From Acidobacteriota bacterium (GTDB lineage: Bacteria; Acidobacteriota; Vicinamibacteria; Vicinamibacterales; CAVVIG01), in NCBI GenBank assembly GCA_003222395.1, contig QHWB01000052.1, forward strand, positions 248,001 through 312,000: a stretch of 64,000 bases of DNA, given 5' to 3'. Both the position numbers and the translations under genes were made by a program. Shown here in pieces: positions 41,435 to 49,192 of this stretch (position 1 is its first letter; every line of letters starts with the position of its first letter). A model generated the notes under the pieces. That model saw nothing but the letters and a program-made list of their open reading frames with translations. It was not told where the DNA came from and did not search any database.

Positions 41435-42850
41435 CTATATCCGCTCGTAATATCGCCGCCGCTCCCAGTCGGTCACCGCGCGCGTGAACGCCGCCTGCTC
41501 GGTTCTGTAGAAATGCGCGTAATGCTCCACCACGTCGGCGCCGAACGCGGCGGCGGCGAATTCGCTCGCGGCAAATCGATCGGTCGACTCGTGAAGCGTT
41601 GCGGGGACATGCGGCAGATCGCGCGCGGCGTACATGTCGCCGGCAAAGCACTCGGGTGGATCGATGCGGTTTCTGATTCCGTCCAGCCCCGACGCGAGCG
41701 CAGCGGCGAACGCGAGATAGGGATTACAGTCGGCGCCGGGAATGCGGCACTCGATGCGCAGGCTTGCGCCGCTGCCGACGACTCGAAACGCGGCCGTGCG
41801 GTTGTCGTAGCTCCATGCAAGCCGTGTCGGCGCCCATGATGCGTCGACGTACCTCTTGTACGAGTTGACCGTCGGCGCGTAGAACACCATCACGTCGGGC
41901 ACATGGGCAATCCAGCCGCCAAGGAACCATCTGAACACGTCGGAACCCTTCACCGGTCCGACGTCGATGTTGCCGAAGAACGCGTTCTCGCCATCGCGCC
42001 AGAGGCTGAAATGCGTGTGGCAGCTGGAGCCGGCGCGGTCGGCCGCAAACTTCGCCATGAACGTGACCGACTGTCCCATCTGTTCGGCCACTTCCTTCAC
42101 GCACTGTTTGTAGATCACATGGCGGTCGGCCATCTGCAGCGTTTCGGCGTAGCGGACATTTACTTCATGCTGGCCGAGTCCCCATTCGCCCTTCGACGTT
42201 TCGACCGGCACTCCGGACGCTTTCAGATGTCGCCTGACGGCGGCGGTGAACGGCTCGGTCCGCGTGCCCTGAAGGATGTGATAGTCCTCGAGATACCAGC
42301 CCGCCGGCTGCAGACCGCGATAATCCATCTCGGCGGCCTGACGGTAGCTGTGTTGAAAGACGTAGTACTCCAACTCCGACGCCGCATACGCTGTGAAGCC
42401 GAGATCGCGCGCCGATTCGGTCTGCCTCCGCAGGATCGAACGCGGCGCGACGCGAACAGCCTCGCCGCTCTCGTCTCTCACATCGCACTGCACGAGCGCG
42501 GTTTTCTCGAGCCAGCTCGCGGTCACGAGCGTGCTCAAATCGGGTACGAGGTGGAAATCTCCGTAGCCCTGTTCCCAGTTCGCGAACCGGTAGCCGGCAA
42601 CCGGGTCCATCTCCATGTCGGTCGTGAGCAGGTAATTGCAGCCGTGCGTGCCGTGAACCGCGGTCTCGTCGACGAACATCTCCGCGTCGTATCGCTTGCC
42701 GAGCAGCCGGCCGTAATGATCCGTGAAGCCGACGACGACGGTCTCGATGCTGCCGCGCTCGACGAGATTGCGCAGCTCGTCGAGCGTCAACCGTCCCCGC
42801 GGTGTGCCTCGCGGCCATCGCCGCTCGGCTATCTTCCCGGAGTCGTCCAC
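41435..42850 (-). CDS. Glutamine-synthetase-like gamma-glutamylamine ligase
   Basis: 471 residues, glutamine synthetase class I-like. GFTDHYGRLLGKRY and the N-terminal beta-grasp domain come first. ASELEYYVFQHSYRQA carries the metal-binding ExE; GEWGLGQHEVNVRYAETLQMADRHVIYKQ, FMAKFAADRAGSSCHTHFSLWRDGENAF, NSYKRYVDASWAPTRLAWSYDNRTAAFRV and RIECRIPGADCNPYLAFAAAL are typical of the PuuA/GlnT group rather than true nitrogen-assimilation GlnA. Such enzymes join glutamate to amines such as putrescine, ethanolamine or ethylamine with ATP. It overlaps the permease stop by 22 bases. Together with the aldehyde dehydrogenase this suggests an amine route. Confidence 0.88.
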   Translation of the reverse strand: MDDSGKIAERRWPRGTPRGRLTLDELRNLVERGSIETVVVGFTDHYGRLLGKRYDAEMFVDETAVHGTHGCNYLLTTDMEMDPVAGYRFANWEQGYGDFHLVPDLSTLVTASWLEKTALVQCDVRDESGEAVRVAPRSILRRQTESARDLGFTAYAASELEYYVFQHSYRQAAEMDYRGLQPAGWYLEDYHILQGTRTEPFTAAVRRHLKASGVPVETSKGEWGLGQHEVNVRYAETLQMADRHVIYKQCVKEVAEQMGQSVTFMAKFAADRAGSSCHTHFSLWRDGENAFFGNIDVGPVKGSDVFRWFLGGWIAHVPDVMVFYAPTVNSYKRYVDASWAPTRLAWSYDNRTAAFRVVGSGASLRIECRIPGADCNPYLAFAAALASGLDGIRNRIDPPECFAGDMYAARDLPHVPATLHESTDRFAASEFAAAAFGADVVEHYAHFYRTEQAAFTRAVTDWERRRYYERI

Positions 42851-44310
42851 ACTGGACCTCGAAATCTATAGCGCTCGAACAAGAAGTACCACACGCTCAG
42901 CACCATCGTCAGGCCGCCGATCGTCTTCGCCGCCCGCATGCCGTCGGGGATGCTGAGGATGACGGCGATGAACACCACCCACACGATCGCGATGATGTTG
43001 ACGGCGGCGCCGTAACGTCCGAGATGCCACGGGCCGCGCGGCGGCTCCGACGCCGTGCCCCTCGATCGCCACGCAAGATACACCGGGATGATGTAGGAAA
43101 AGTACAAGCCGATGACGCTCACCGAGGTGACGACGGCATAGGTGCCGCTGCCGATCGTCGCGGCGAACGCCACGACGACGCACAGCCAGATCGCCGGCGC
43201 CGGCGTCGAATGGCGGCTGACGCGTTTCCAGAGCTTCGAGCCGGGAAGCCCGCCGTCGCGCGCGAACGCGTAGATCGTTCGCGAGCTCCACGTCACCGCC
43301 GAGAGACCACAGAACCACATCGCCATGGCCGCGAGCGCGGTCGCCAGTCCACCCGCGCGCGCGCCGAGCGCCTGCTCGAGGATCGCGATCACCGCGGGCA
43401 CGTCGTGGCCGCTCGCATCGCGGGCATTCAACACCGCCGGGATGCTTCTGATCGCCAGCGTGAGCCCAATCAGCAGCACGTAGCCGACGACCGCGGACAC
43501 GGCGACCGCGAGGACGATACCCCACGGCACGCGGCGTCTCGGATCGATCGTTTCCTCCGACACGCTCGCCGACGCATCGTACCCGGTGAAGGTCCATTGT
43601 GCCTGCAGCAGTCCCACGATGAACGCCCACCAGTACGGCCAGCCTTCCGCGTTCGACGTCGTCCTCAGAAAGAAGAACGTGAGCGGCTGCTTCGGCGCCA
43701 GTACGAACAGCGCGCCGACGATCGCCACGACGCCGACAACGTGGACGGTCACGCTCAAGTCGTTGAGCCAGGCAACGAGACGGATGCCGAAGTGGTTGAT
43801 GACGGCATGCGACAGCAGGATGGCGGCGTATACGCCAAGGATGCCGCTCGACGTCAGCGGCAAGCCGACGAGCGGCGTCACGAACAACGCCGCGCCGTAG
43901 TCGATGCCGGCGATCGCGGCGAGTTGTCCCGCGATATTGAACCACGCGGTGAACCAGCCCCATCCGCGGCCGCCGAGCCGGCACGCCCAGTGACACATCG
44001 CGCCGGAAGTCGGAACCGCCGACGCGAGCTCCGCCATGCTCAGCGCAACGGTCATCGTGAACAGGGCGACGAGCGGCCAGCCGAACGCCATTTCCGCCGG
44101 TCCGCCCATCACGAGTCCATGTGGATACAGCGTGACGGCGCCGGTGAGGATCGAGATGATCGAGAACGACAGCGCAAAGTTCGAGAAGCCGCCGATCGTC
44201 CGAAAGAGCTCCTGAGCATATCCGAGCTTTCCGAGCTCGCGCGCATCCTCGTCAGGCTGTCGGGTGGCGCGTGCGACAGATTTGACGAGGACGTGCTCGG
44301 CGTGCCGCAT
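42829..44310 (-). CDS. Amino acid/amine permease (APC superfamily)
   Basis: 493 residues with about 12 membrane segments. YAQELFRTIGGFSNFALSFSIISILTGAVTLYPHGL opens the transporter in the manner of amine and GABA permeases of the ACT group (Pfam AA_permease_2). Other conserved parts are MAELASAVPTSGAMCHWACRL, WTFTGYDASASVSEETIDPRRRVPWGIV and FARDGGLPGSKLWKRVS. ATG 44310 is chosen; a GTG at 44325 would add five residues but has no better ribosome site. It is first or second in the amine operon, so import of an amine or amino acid that the GS-like ligase then modifies is likely. Confidence 0.88.
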   Translation of the reverse strand: MRHAEHVLVKSVARATRQPDEDARELGKLGYAQELFRTIGGFSNFALSFSIISILTGAVTLYPHGLVMGGPAEMAFGWPLVALFTMTVALSMAELASAVPTSGAMCHWACRLGGRGWGWFTAWFNIAGQLAAIAGIDYGAALFVTPLVGLPLTSSGILGVYAAILLSHAVINHFGIRLVAWLNDLSVTVHVVGVVAIVGALFVLAPKQPLTFFFLRTTSNAEGWPYWWAFIVGLLQAQWTFTGYDASASVSEETIDPRRRVPWGIVLAVAVSAVVGYVLLIGLTLAIRSIPAVLNARDASGHDVPAVIAILEQALGARAGGLATALAAMAMWFCGLSAVTWSSRTIYAFARDGGLPGSKLWKRVSRHSTPAPAIWLCVVVAFAATIGSGTYAVVTSVSVIGLYFSYIIPVYLAWRSRGTASEPPRGPWHLGRYGAAVNIIAIVWVVFIAVILSIPDGMRAAKTIGGLTMVLSVWYFLFERYRFRGPVWTTPGR

Positions 44311-44331
44311 CGATGATTCCGGCACGTGCCG

Positions 44332-44823
44332 CTAGTCACCGAGCGGGAGGAAGCAGCCTGGCATTGCCGCGAGAGCGCCGTGAAAGAGCTGCGCATCGAC
44401 TGCGCCGGTATCCCATGAGATCCAGGAAGTCGCCGTCAGACGAATGGTAACGTCGTCGAGCGCATGAAAAACAGGACCAATCCTGGCGTCCGACAACGCC
44501 GCCGCGCTCATGTATCGCAGGTGAACGCGGCGGTTCAATTCCTGGGCCCCCTCGCCCGTGATGATCTCGGCGTTGCCCGATGCCGTCACGCCGCGTTCGC
44601 ATCCGGCTTTGCGAGAGTCGACCATCAGCGAGGCCTTTGGCCGCGCCGCGACGTTCCGCGCCTTCCGGCTCCGGGATGACGTCGCGACGTAGAAGAACTG
44701 GTCCTCGTGCAAATACCAGACAGCCGTCAGATGGATCGACCCGTCCGGATTCTCGGTGCCGATCGAGGCGATCAATCGACCCTTCAGGAATTCGCGGATC
44801 TGATCTTTCGTGAGCTCGAACAT
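44332..44823 (-). CDS. Pyridoxamine 5'-phosphate oxidase family protein
   Basis: 163 residues of the split-barrel flavin/F420-binding fold: IREFLKGRLIASIGTENPDGSIHLTAVWYLHEDQFFYVATSSRSRKARNVAARPKASLMVD in outline. The pattern fits the large TIGR03618-type group, which bind FMN or F420 and reduce small molecules or simply bind cofactor. ATG 44823 has GGAGG 7 bases upstream. It lies 21 bases upstream of the permease on the same strand and may be co-transcribed. No substrate can be named; the C-terminal half (TATSWISWDTGAVDAQLF) has no catalytic motif I recognise. Confidence 0.82.
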   Translation of the reverse strand: MFELTKDQIREFLKGRLIASIGTENPDGSIHLTAVWYLHEDQFFYVATSSRSRKARNVAARPKASLMVDSRKAGCERGVTASGNAEIITGEGAQELNRRVHLRYMSAAALSDARIGPVFHALDDVTIRLTATSWISWDTGAVDAQLFHGALAAMPGCFLPLGD

Positions 44824-44902
44824 GTGCTCCTCCATGGAGGACGCCCGAGCGAAGGCGCAAATCCTACATCGTTTCGGCGGCCCGATTGCGTCGCGTTGCG
44901 CA

Positions 44903-44908
44903 TATTCT
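44903..44908 (+). promoter_or_regulatory. Putative -10 box before the phosphatase-superfamily gene
   Basis: TATTCT, 7 bases before the ATG at 44916. Same spacing as for the PQQ dehydrogenase, so the message may be leaderless. Confidence 0.4.
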
Positions 44909-44915
44909 ATCGGCC

Positions 44916-46148
44916 ATGTCACACCGACGAACGCCGCCGACCCGTCGTCTCGTCATCGTTCTGTCCGCCGTCTGCATGGTCGTCAGCGTCCTCGTTGGCG
45001 TCGCAGCGTTTTCGCTGGCCCAGCCGGCCGCGCCAGCCGGCCGCCGCACGGAGAACGTCGTCCTCGTCACGCTCGACGGCGCCCGGACGCAGGAGATCTT
45101 CGGTGGCCTCGACCTCGACATCCTCCGATCGACGCTTCGGAGCGACGCACGCGTGGAAGAGACGCGCGCGTATCAGCGCTACTGGGCGCCGACCGTCGAG
45201 GCGCGCCGCGAGCGGCTGATGCCGTTCTTCTGGTCCACGCTGATGACGCGGCACGGCTCGATTGCGGGCAACGTCGCGCGCGGCAGCTCGGTGCGCGTCA
45301 CGAATCGCCATCGGTTCTCCTATCCCGGGTACGCTGAAATCCTCGTCGGCGAAGCGCACGACGATGTGATCGACAGCAACGACAAGCGGCGCAACCCGTA
45401 CCCGACCGTGCTGGAGTTCTTCCGTCGCAGGCTCGGCCTCGACGCGCCTCAGGTTGCCGCATTTGCGTCGTGGGATACGTTCGGCTGGATCGTGGAGCAC
45501 GAGACCGGCACGATCACTTCGAACGCCGGGTTCGACCGCTATGACCCGCCTTCGCCGGCAGCGGCGGCTTCGGCGAGGCAAGCCCTGCCTTCGCCGGCAG
45601 CGGCGGCGCAGGCCCGCGATGACGCGACGATCGATCTTCTGAACCGGCTGCAGACGGAAACGCTCACGCCGTGGGATGCTGCGCGCCACGACGCGTATAC
45701 GTTCCGCTTCGCGATGACACACCTGAAGGCGTTCCGGCCGCGAGTGCTGTACATCGCGTTCGACGAGACCGACGACTGGGCGCACGACGGCCGCTACGAT
45801 CGCGTGCTCGACTCGCTGCACGGCATCGACGATCACCTGCGCGAGCTCTGGACCGCTCTCGAAGGCGACGCCGGCTATCGGGATCGCACGGCACTTGTCA
45901 TCACAGCGGATCATGGACGCGGCAACACCGCCGCGGACTGGCGCGATCACGGAAGCAGGATCGCCGGCGCCGAGCAGATCTGGATGGCGTTCGCCGGCCC
46001 CGACTGGCCTGTGCGCGGCGAGTGGCGCGACAGCGAACCGATCTATCAGAATCAGGTGGCGGCGACGCTTGCGCAGGCGCTCGGCCTCGACTACGCGGGC
46101 GAACGTCCCAACGCAGGCCGACCGATTGCGAAGCTGCTGTCGCGATGA
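44916..46148 (+). CDS. Alkaline-phosphatase-superfamily hydrolase
   Basis: 410 residues. Signal peptide (LVIVLSAVCMVVSVLVGVAAFSLA). The metal-binding core is ENVVLVTLDGARTQEIFGG (first Asp and nucleophile region), then RHRFSYPGYAEILVGE, YIAFDETDDWAHDGRYDRVL (Asp and His ligands) and ALVITADHGRGN (Asp-His). These match the sulfatase/phosphodiesterase/phosphoglyceromutase-like clan; which ester it cuts is not readable. Residues about 212-232 (PSPAAAASARQALPSPAAAA) come from a 19-bp tandem repeat and sit in a loop that relatives probably lack. It overlaps the sulfatase by 4 bases, so the two are coupled. Confidence 0.82.
   Translation: MSHRRTPPTRRLVIVLSAVCMVVSVLVGVAAFSLAQPAAPAGRRTENVVLVTLDGARTQEIFGGLDLDILRSTLRSDARVEETRAYQRYWAPTVEARRERLMPFFWSTLMTRHGSIAGNVARGSSVRVTNRHRFSYPGYAEILVGEAHDDVIDSNDKRRNPYPTVLEFFRRRLGLDAPQVAAFASWDTFGWIVEHETGTITSNAGFDRYDPPSPAAAASARQALPSPAAAAQARDDATIDLLNRLQTETLTPWDAARHDAYTFRFAMTHLKAFRPRVLYIAFDETDDWAHDGRYDRVLDSLHGIDDHLRELWTALEGDAGYRDRTALVITADHGRGNTAADWRDHGSRIAGAEQIWMAFAGPDWPVRGEWRDSEPIYQNQVAATLAQALGLDYAGERPNAGRPIAKLLSR
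45549..45607 (+). repeat. 19-bp exact tandem repeat inside the phosphatase-superfamily gene
   Basis: ccttcgccggcagcggcgg occurs at 45549-45567 and 45589-45607, 40 bases apart. The middle part (cggcgaggcaagccctgccttcgccg) is a near inverted repeat. It is read in frame as a low-complexity Ala/Pro loop. Confidence 0.7.
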
Positions 46149-47713
46149 GAGGACCCGCGCGAACGCACGCCGGAGAGATGCGCAGGATCGCTGCGGCACT
46201 AGTCGTCGCCGCGCTCGTTGGCCTGCGGCCGGCGGGCGAGGAACGTCCGAACATCCTCTTCATCATGTCCGACGATCACGCCGCGCACGCGATCGGCGCG
46301 TACGGGTCGCGCGTGAACCAGACGCCGCACCTCGACCGGCTGGCCCGCGAAGGGGCGATCTTCACGAGCGTCTTCGCGACGAATTCGATCTGCACGCCGA
46401 GCCGCGCGGCAATCCTCACGGGACAGTACTCGCACGTCAACGGCGTGACGATGTTCAACCGCTTCGACAGCTCTCGCACGACCGTGGCCCGCCTGCTGCA
46501 GGCGGGCGGCTACTACACGGGCATGATCGGGAAGTGGCACCTCGGAAGCGATCCGGTCGGCTTCGATCGATGGGAGATCCTGCCGGGTCAGGGCGCGTAC
46601 GTGAATCCGATTCTGTATACCGCCAACGGCGAGAAAACGTACACCGGGTACGTGACCGACGTCATTACCGACCTCGCGCTCGAGTTCATGAAGAGCCGGC
46701 CGCGCAACCGGCCGTTCTTCCTGATGATGCATCACAAGGCGCCGCATCGGCCGTGGGAACCCGATGCTGCTCATGGATCGCGGTTCACCGATCGCTGGAT
46801 CCCCGAGCCGGAGACGTTCTGGGATGCGTACGACACTCGAACCGACGCCCTCCACGAGAACCAGCAGCGCGTCGCGAAGGACTTGACGCGACGCGACCTG
46901 AAGCTTCAGCCGCCGCCCGGTCTCGCGGGCGCCGCGCTCACGGCGTGGCTGACGACGAAACCGGATTCGGTGACGACGACCGAGAATGGCAAGACGGTCA
47001 CGCTGACCGGCGAAGCGCTTGTTCGCTGGAAATACCAGCGCTACATGCAGGATTACCTGGCGACGGTGCAGTCGGTCGACGACAGCGTCGGACGGGTGCT
47101 CGAGTTCCTCGACCGCAACGCGCTCGCGAAGAACACCATCGTCATCTACACGAGCGATCAGGGCTTCTTCCTCGGCGACCATGGACTGTTCGACAAGCGC
47201 TTCATGTACGAGGAGTCGGTGCGGATGCCGTTCCTCGTCCGATGGCCCGCGGTTATCAAACCGGATACGCGAAGCGATCGAATCGGCTTGAACGTCGACT
47301 TCGCACCGACCTTCCTCGACCTGGCGCGGCTGCCCGTGCCCGCGGACATGCAGGGCCGCAGTCTGTTGCCCCTGATGCGCGGCAAGGCTCCGGCCGACTG
47401 GCGCACGTCGATGTATTACCGCTACTACCACGATCCGGGCGATCACAACACGCGCGCGCACTACGGCGTCCGCACCGCCACGCACAAGCTGATTTATTTC
47501 TGGAAGAAGGATCAATGGGAGCTGTTCGATCTCGTGAACGATCCGTTCGAGCTGCATAACCTGTACGGCCAGCCCGGGCAGGAGAAACTGACGGCCATGA
47601 TGAAGGCCGAGCTGCTGCGATTGAAGCGGGCCGTACGAGACGATGACCAGCTTGCCAGCGAGCAGCTGCCGAACGGCGTCGACGGGACCGTCGCAGCGCT
47701 GCGCGGAAAATAA
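46145..47713 (+). CDS. Sulfatase (S1 family, formylglycine type)
   Basis: 522 residues. A short leader (IAAALVVAALVGLRPAGE) suggests export. NILFIMSDDHAAHAIGAYG holds the calcium aspartates. NSICTPSRAAILTG has the C-x-P-S-R signature; C83 is the residue to be turned into formylglycine. GKWHLGSDPVGFD follows in the usual place. FFLMMHHKAPHRPWEP and IVIYTSDQGFFLGDHGLFDKRFMYEESVRMPFLVRWP complete the S1 site. Typical substrates are sulfated sugars, such as N-acetylglucosamine 6-sulfate or glycosaminoglycan units; the nearby nagA/nagB genes fit that. The formylglycine-generating enzyme is not in the window. Overlaps the upstream gene by 4 bases. Confidence 0.93.
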   Translation: MRGPARTHAGEMRRIAAALVVAALVGLRPAGEERPNILFIMSDDHAAHAIGAYGSRVNQTPHLDRLAREGAIFTSVFATNSICTPSRAAILTGQYSHVNGVTMFNRFDSSRTTVARLLQAGGYYTGMIGKWHLGSDPVGFDRWEILPGQGAYVNPILYTANGEKTYTGYVTDVITDLALEFMKSRPRNRPFFLMMHHKAPHRPWEPDAAHGSRFTDRWIPEPETFWDAYDTRTDALHENQQRVAKDLTRRDLKLQPPPGLAGAALTAWLTTKPDSVTTTENGKTVTLTGEALVRWKYQRYMQDYLATVQSVDDSVGRVLEFLDRNALAKNTIVIYTSDQGFFLGDHGLFDKRFMYEESVRMPFLVRWPAVIKPDTRSDRIGLNVDFAPTFLDLARLPVPADMQGRSLLPLMRGKAPADWRTSMYYRYYHDPGDHNTRAHYGVRTATHKLIYFWKKDQWELFDLVNDPFELHNLYGQPGQEKLTAMMKAELLRLKRAVRDDDQLASEQLPNGVDGTVAALRGK

Positions 47714-47766
47714 ACTTGCGTGCTCGAGTGGCCCGTCCTTGCCGAATCGGGACCGGCCCCGCGCTC

Positions 47767-47846
47767 CACGAAAATCACGGAAACACGAAAATCACGAAAC
47801 AAACCAACGTTTTCGTGCGTTTCGTGATTTCGTGTGTTTCGTCGCC
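47767..47846. terminator. CACGAAA-type hairpin in a convergent gap
   Basis: The left arm is cacgaaaatcacggaaacacgaaaatcacgaaac and the right arm ttttcgtgcgtttcgtgatttcgtgtgtttcgtc. They form a long imperfect stem built of CACGAAA units. It lies between the convergent sulfatase and MFS genes, so a two-way terminator is plausible. Related sequence is found at 12482-12510 and 18262-18302. Confidence 0.5.
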
Positions 47847-47887
47847 ATCCCGCGGTGGTACTGGGTTCGGCGAAGACAGTCCACTAT

Positions 47888-49192
47888 CTATTCCCGCGAA
47901 ATGTCTCGGTTCGTGTAGTCGGGCAGCAACGACGCCGCCGCGACGCTGATCAGCGCGCACACGAAAATGAACCACGCGATCGCGTAGCCGGACGCGTACC
48001 TGCTGAGCAGCCAGGTCGCGATGATCGGCGACGGCCCGCCGGCAATCACCGACGCGAGCTGATATCCGAGCGACGCGCCGCTGTAACGCAGCCGTCCGGT
48101 GAAGCATTCGGCGATCAAGGCGGCCTGCGGTCCGTACATCATGTCGTGCGGGATGAGCGACACCACGACGGCGAGGAAGACGAGCGCTGGCGCTCTCGTG
48201 TCGAGCATCGCGAAGTAGACGAATCCGAACAGGCCCGTCAGCGCGGCGCCGAGCATGTACACGCGCTTTCGTCCGATCCGATCGGACAGGTGACCGAACA
48301 ACGGGATCGACACGAACGACACAACCGAAGCAGCCAGCACGGCGACGAGCAGGAAGTCGCGTCCGATGTTCAGCGTCGTCGTGCCATACGCGAACACGAA
48401 CGCCGTGAAGAGGTAGAACGGCGCCTGCTCTCCCATGCGGCACAACGCGGTCAGGGCGATCTCTTTCGGATGCCGTCTCATCACCTCGACGATCGGCGTC
48501 GGTTCGACTTTGTTCTCGGCGACGAGACGCGTGAACACCGGCGTCTCGCGAATGCCCAGACGGATGTAGAACCCCACGGCGACGAGCACGATGCTGAGCA
48601 GGAACGGAATGCGCCAGCCCCACACGAGGAATCGATCGCCCGAGATCGCGCTGAATGCCAGCACCGCCAGATTCGCGAGGAAGAGTCCGGCCGGAACGCC
48701 GAACTGCGGCCACGACGCAATGAAGCCGCGATGTCTGGTCGTTCTCGCCCACTCCATCGCGAGCAGAACGGAACCGCCCCATTCGCCGCCGACGCCGACA
48801 CCCTGTACGAACCGCAGGACGGTGAGGATGACCGCGCCCCAGATCCCGATGCGTTGATACGTCGGCACCAGCGCCACGAGGAACGTGGCAATCCCCATGA
48901 GCAGCAGCGACGCGATGAGCGTCGACTTTCGGCCGATGCGGTCGCCGTAGTGGCCGAAGATCGCCGCGCCGACCGGCCGCGCGACGAAGCCGACCGCGTA
49001 GACCGCAAACGCTTCGAGCGTGCCGACCAGCGGATCCGATCGCGGGAAGAAGAGGCGGGCGAACACCAGCCCCGTGACGGTGCTGTAGAGAAAGAAATCG
49101 TACCACTCGATCGCGGTGCCGACCGTGCTCGCGAGCACCGCGCGCCGCAGCTGAATGCGGTGGTCCTGCTCAGAAAGAGAAATCGATCTCAC
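47888..49192 (-). CDS. MFS transporter, metabolite:H+ symporter type
   Basis: 434 residues, 12 membrane segments. VGTAIEWYDFFLYSTVTGLVFARLFFP is the MHS-family first segment. DRIGRKSTLIASLLLMG is the MFS motif between segments 2 and 3, repeated later as LSDRIGRKRVYMLGAALTG. RFVQGVGVGGEWGGSVLLAMEWA lies in segment 4. Relatives move organic acids such as alpha-ketoglutarate, shikimate or citrate, or betaines. It is last in the nag operon and overlaps the SSS symporter stop by 4 bases. Substrate unknown. Confidence 0.9.
   Translation of the reverse strand: MRSISLSEQDHRIQLRRAVLASTVGTAIEWYDFFLYSTVTGLVFARLFFPRSDPLVGTLEAFAVYAVGFVARPVGAAIFGHYGDRIGRKSTLIASLLLMGIATFLVALVPTYQRIGIWGAVILTVLRFVQGVGVGGEWGGSVLLAMEWARTTRHRGFIASWPQFGVPAGLFLANLAVLAFSAISGDRFLVWGWRIPFLLSIVLVAVGFYIRLGIRETPVFTRLVAENKVEPTPIVEVMRRHPKEIALTALCRMGEQAPFYLFTAFVFAYGTTTLNIGRDFLLVAVLAASVVSFVSIPLFGHLSDRIGRKRVYMLGAALTGLFGFVYFAMLDTRAPALVFLAVVVSLIPHDMMYGPQAALIAECFTGRLRYSGASLGYQLASVIAGGPSPIIATWLLSRYASGYAIAWFIFVCALISVAAASLLPDYTNRDISRE

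Noticed and set aside
47767-47846. CRISPR-like repeats
   Set aside because: The CACGAAA units are too short and have no spacers of constant length; they form a hairpin.
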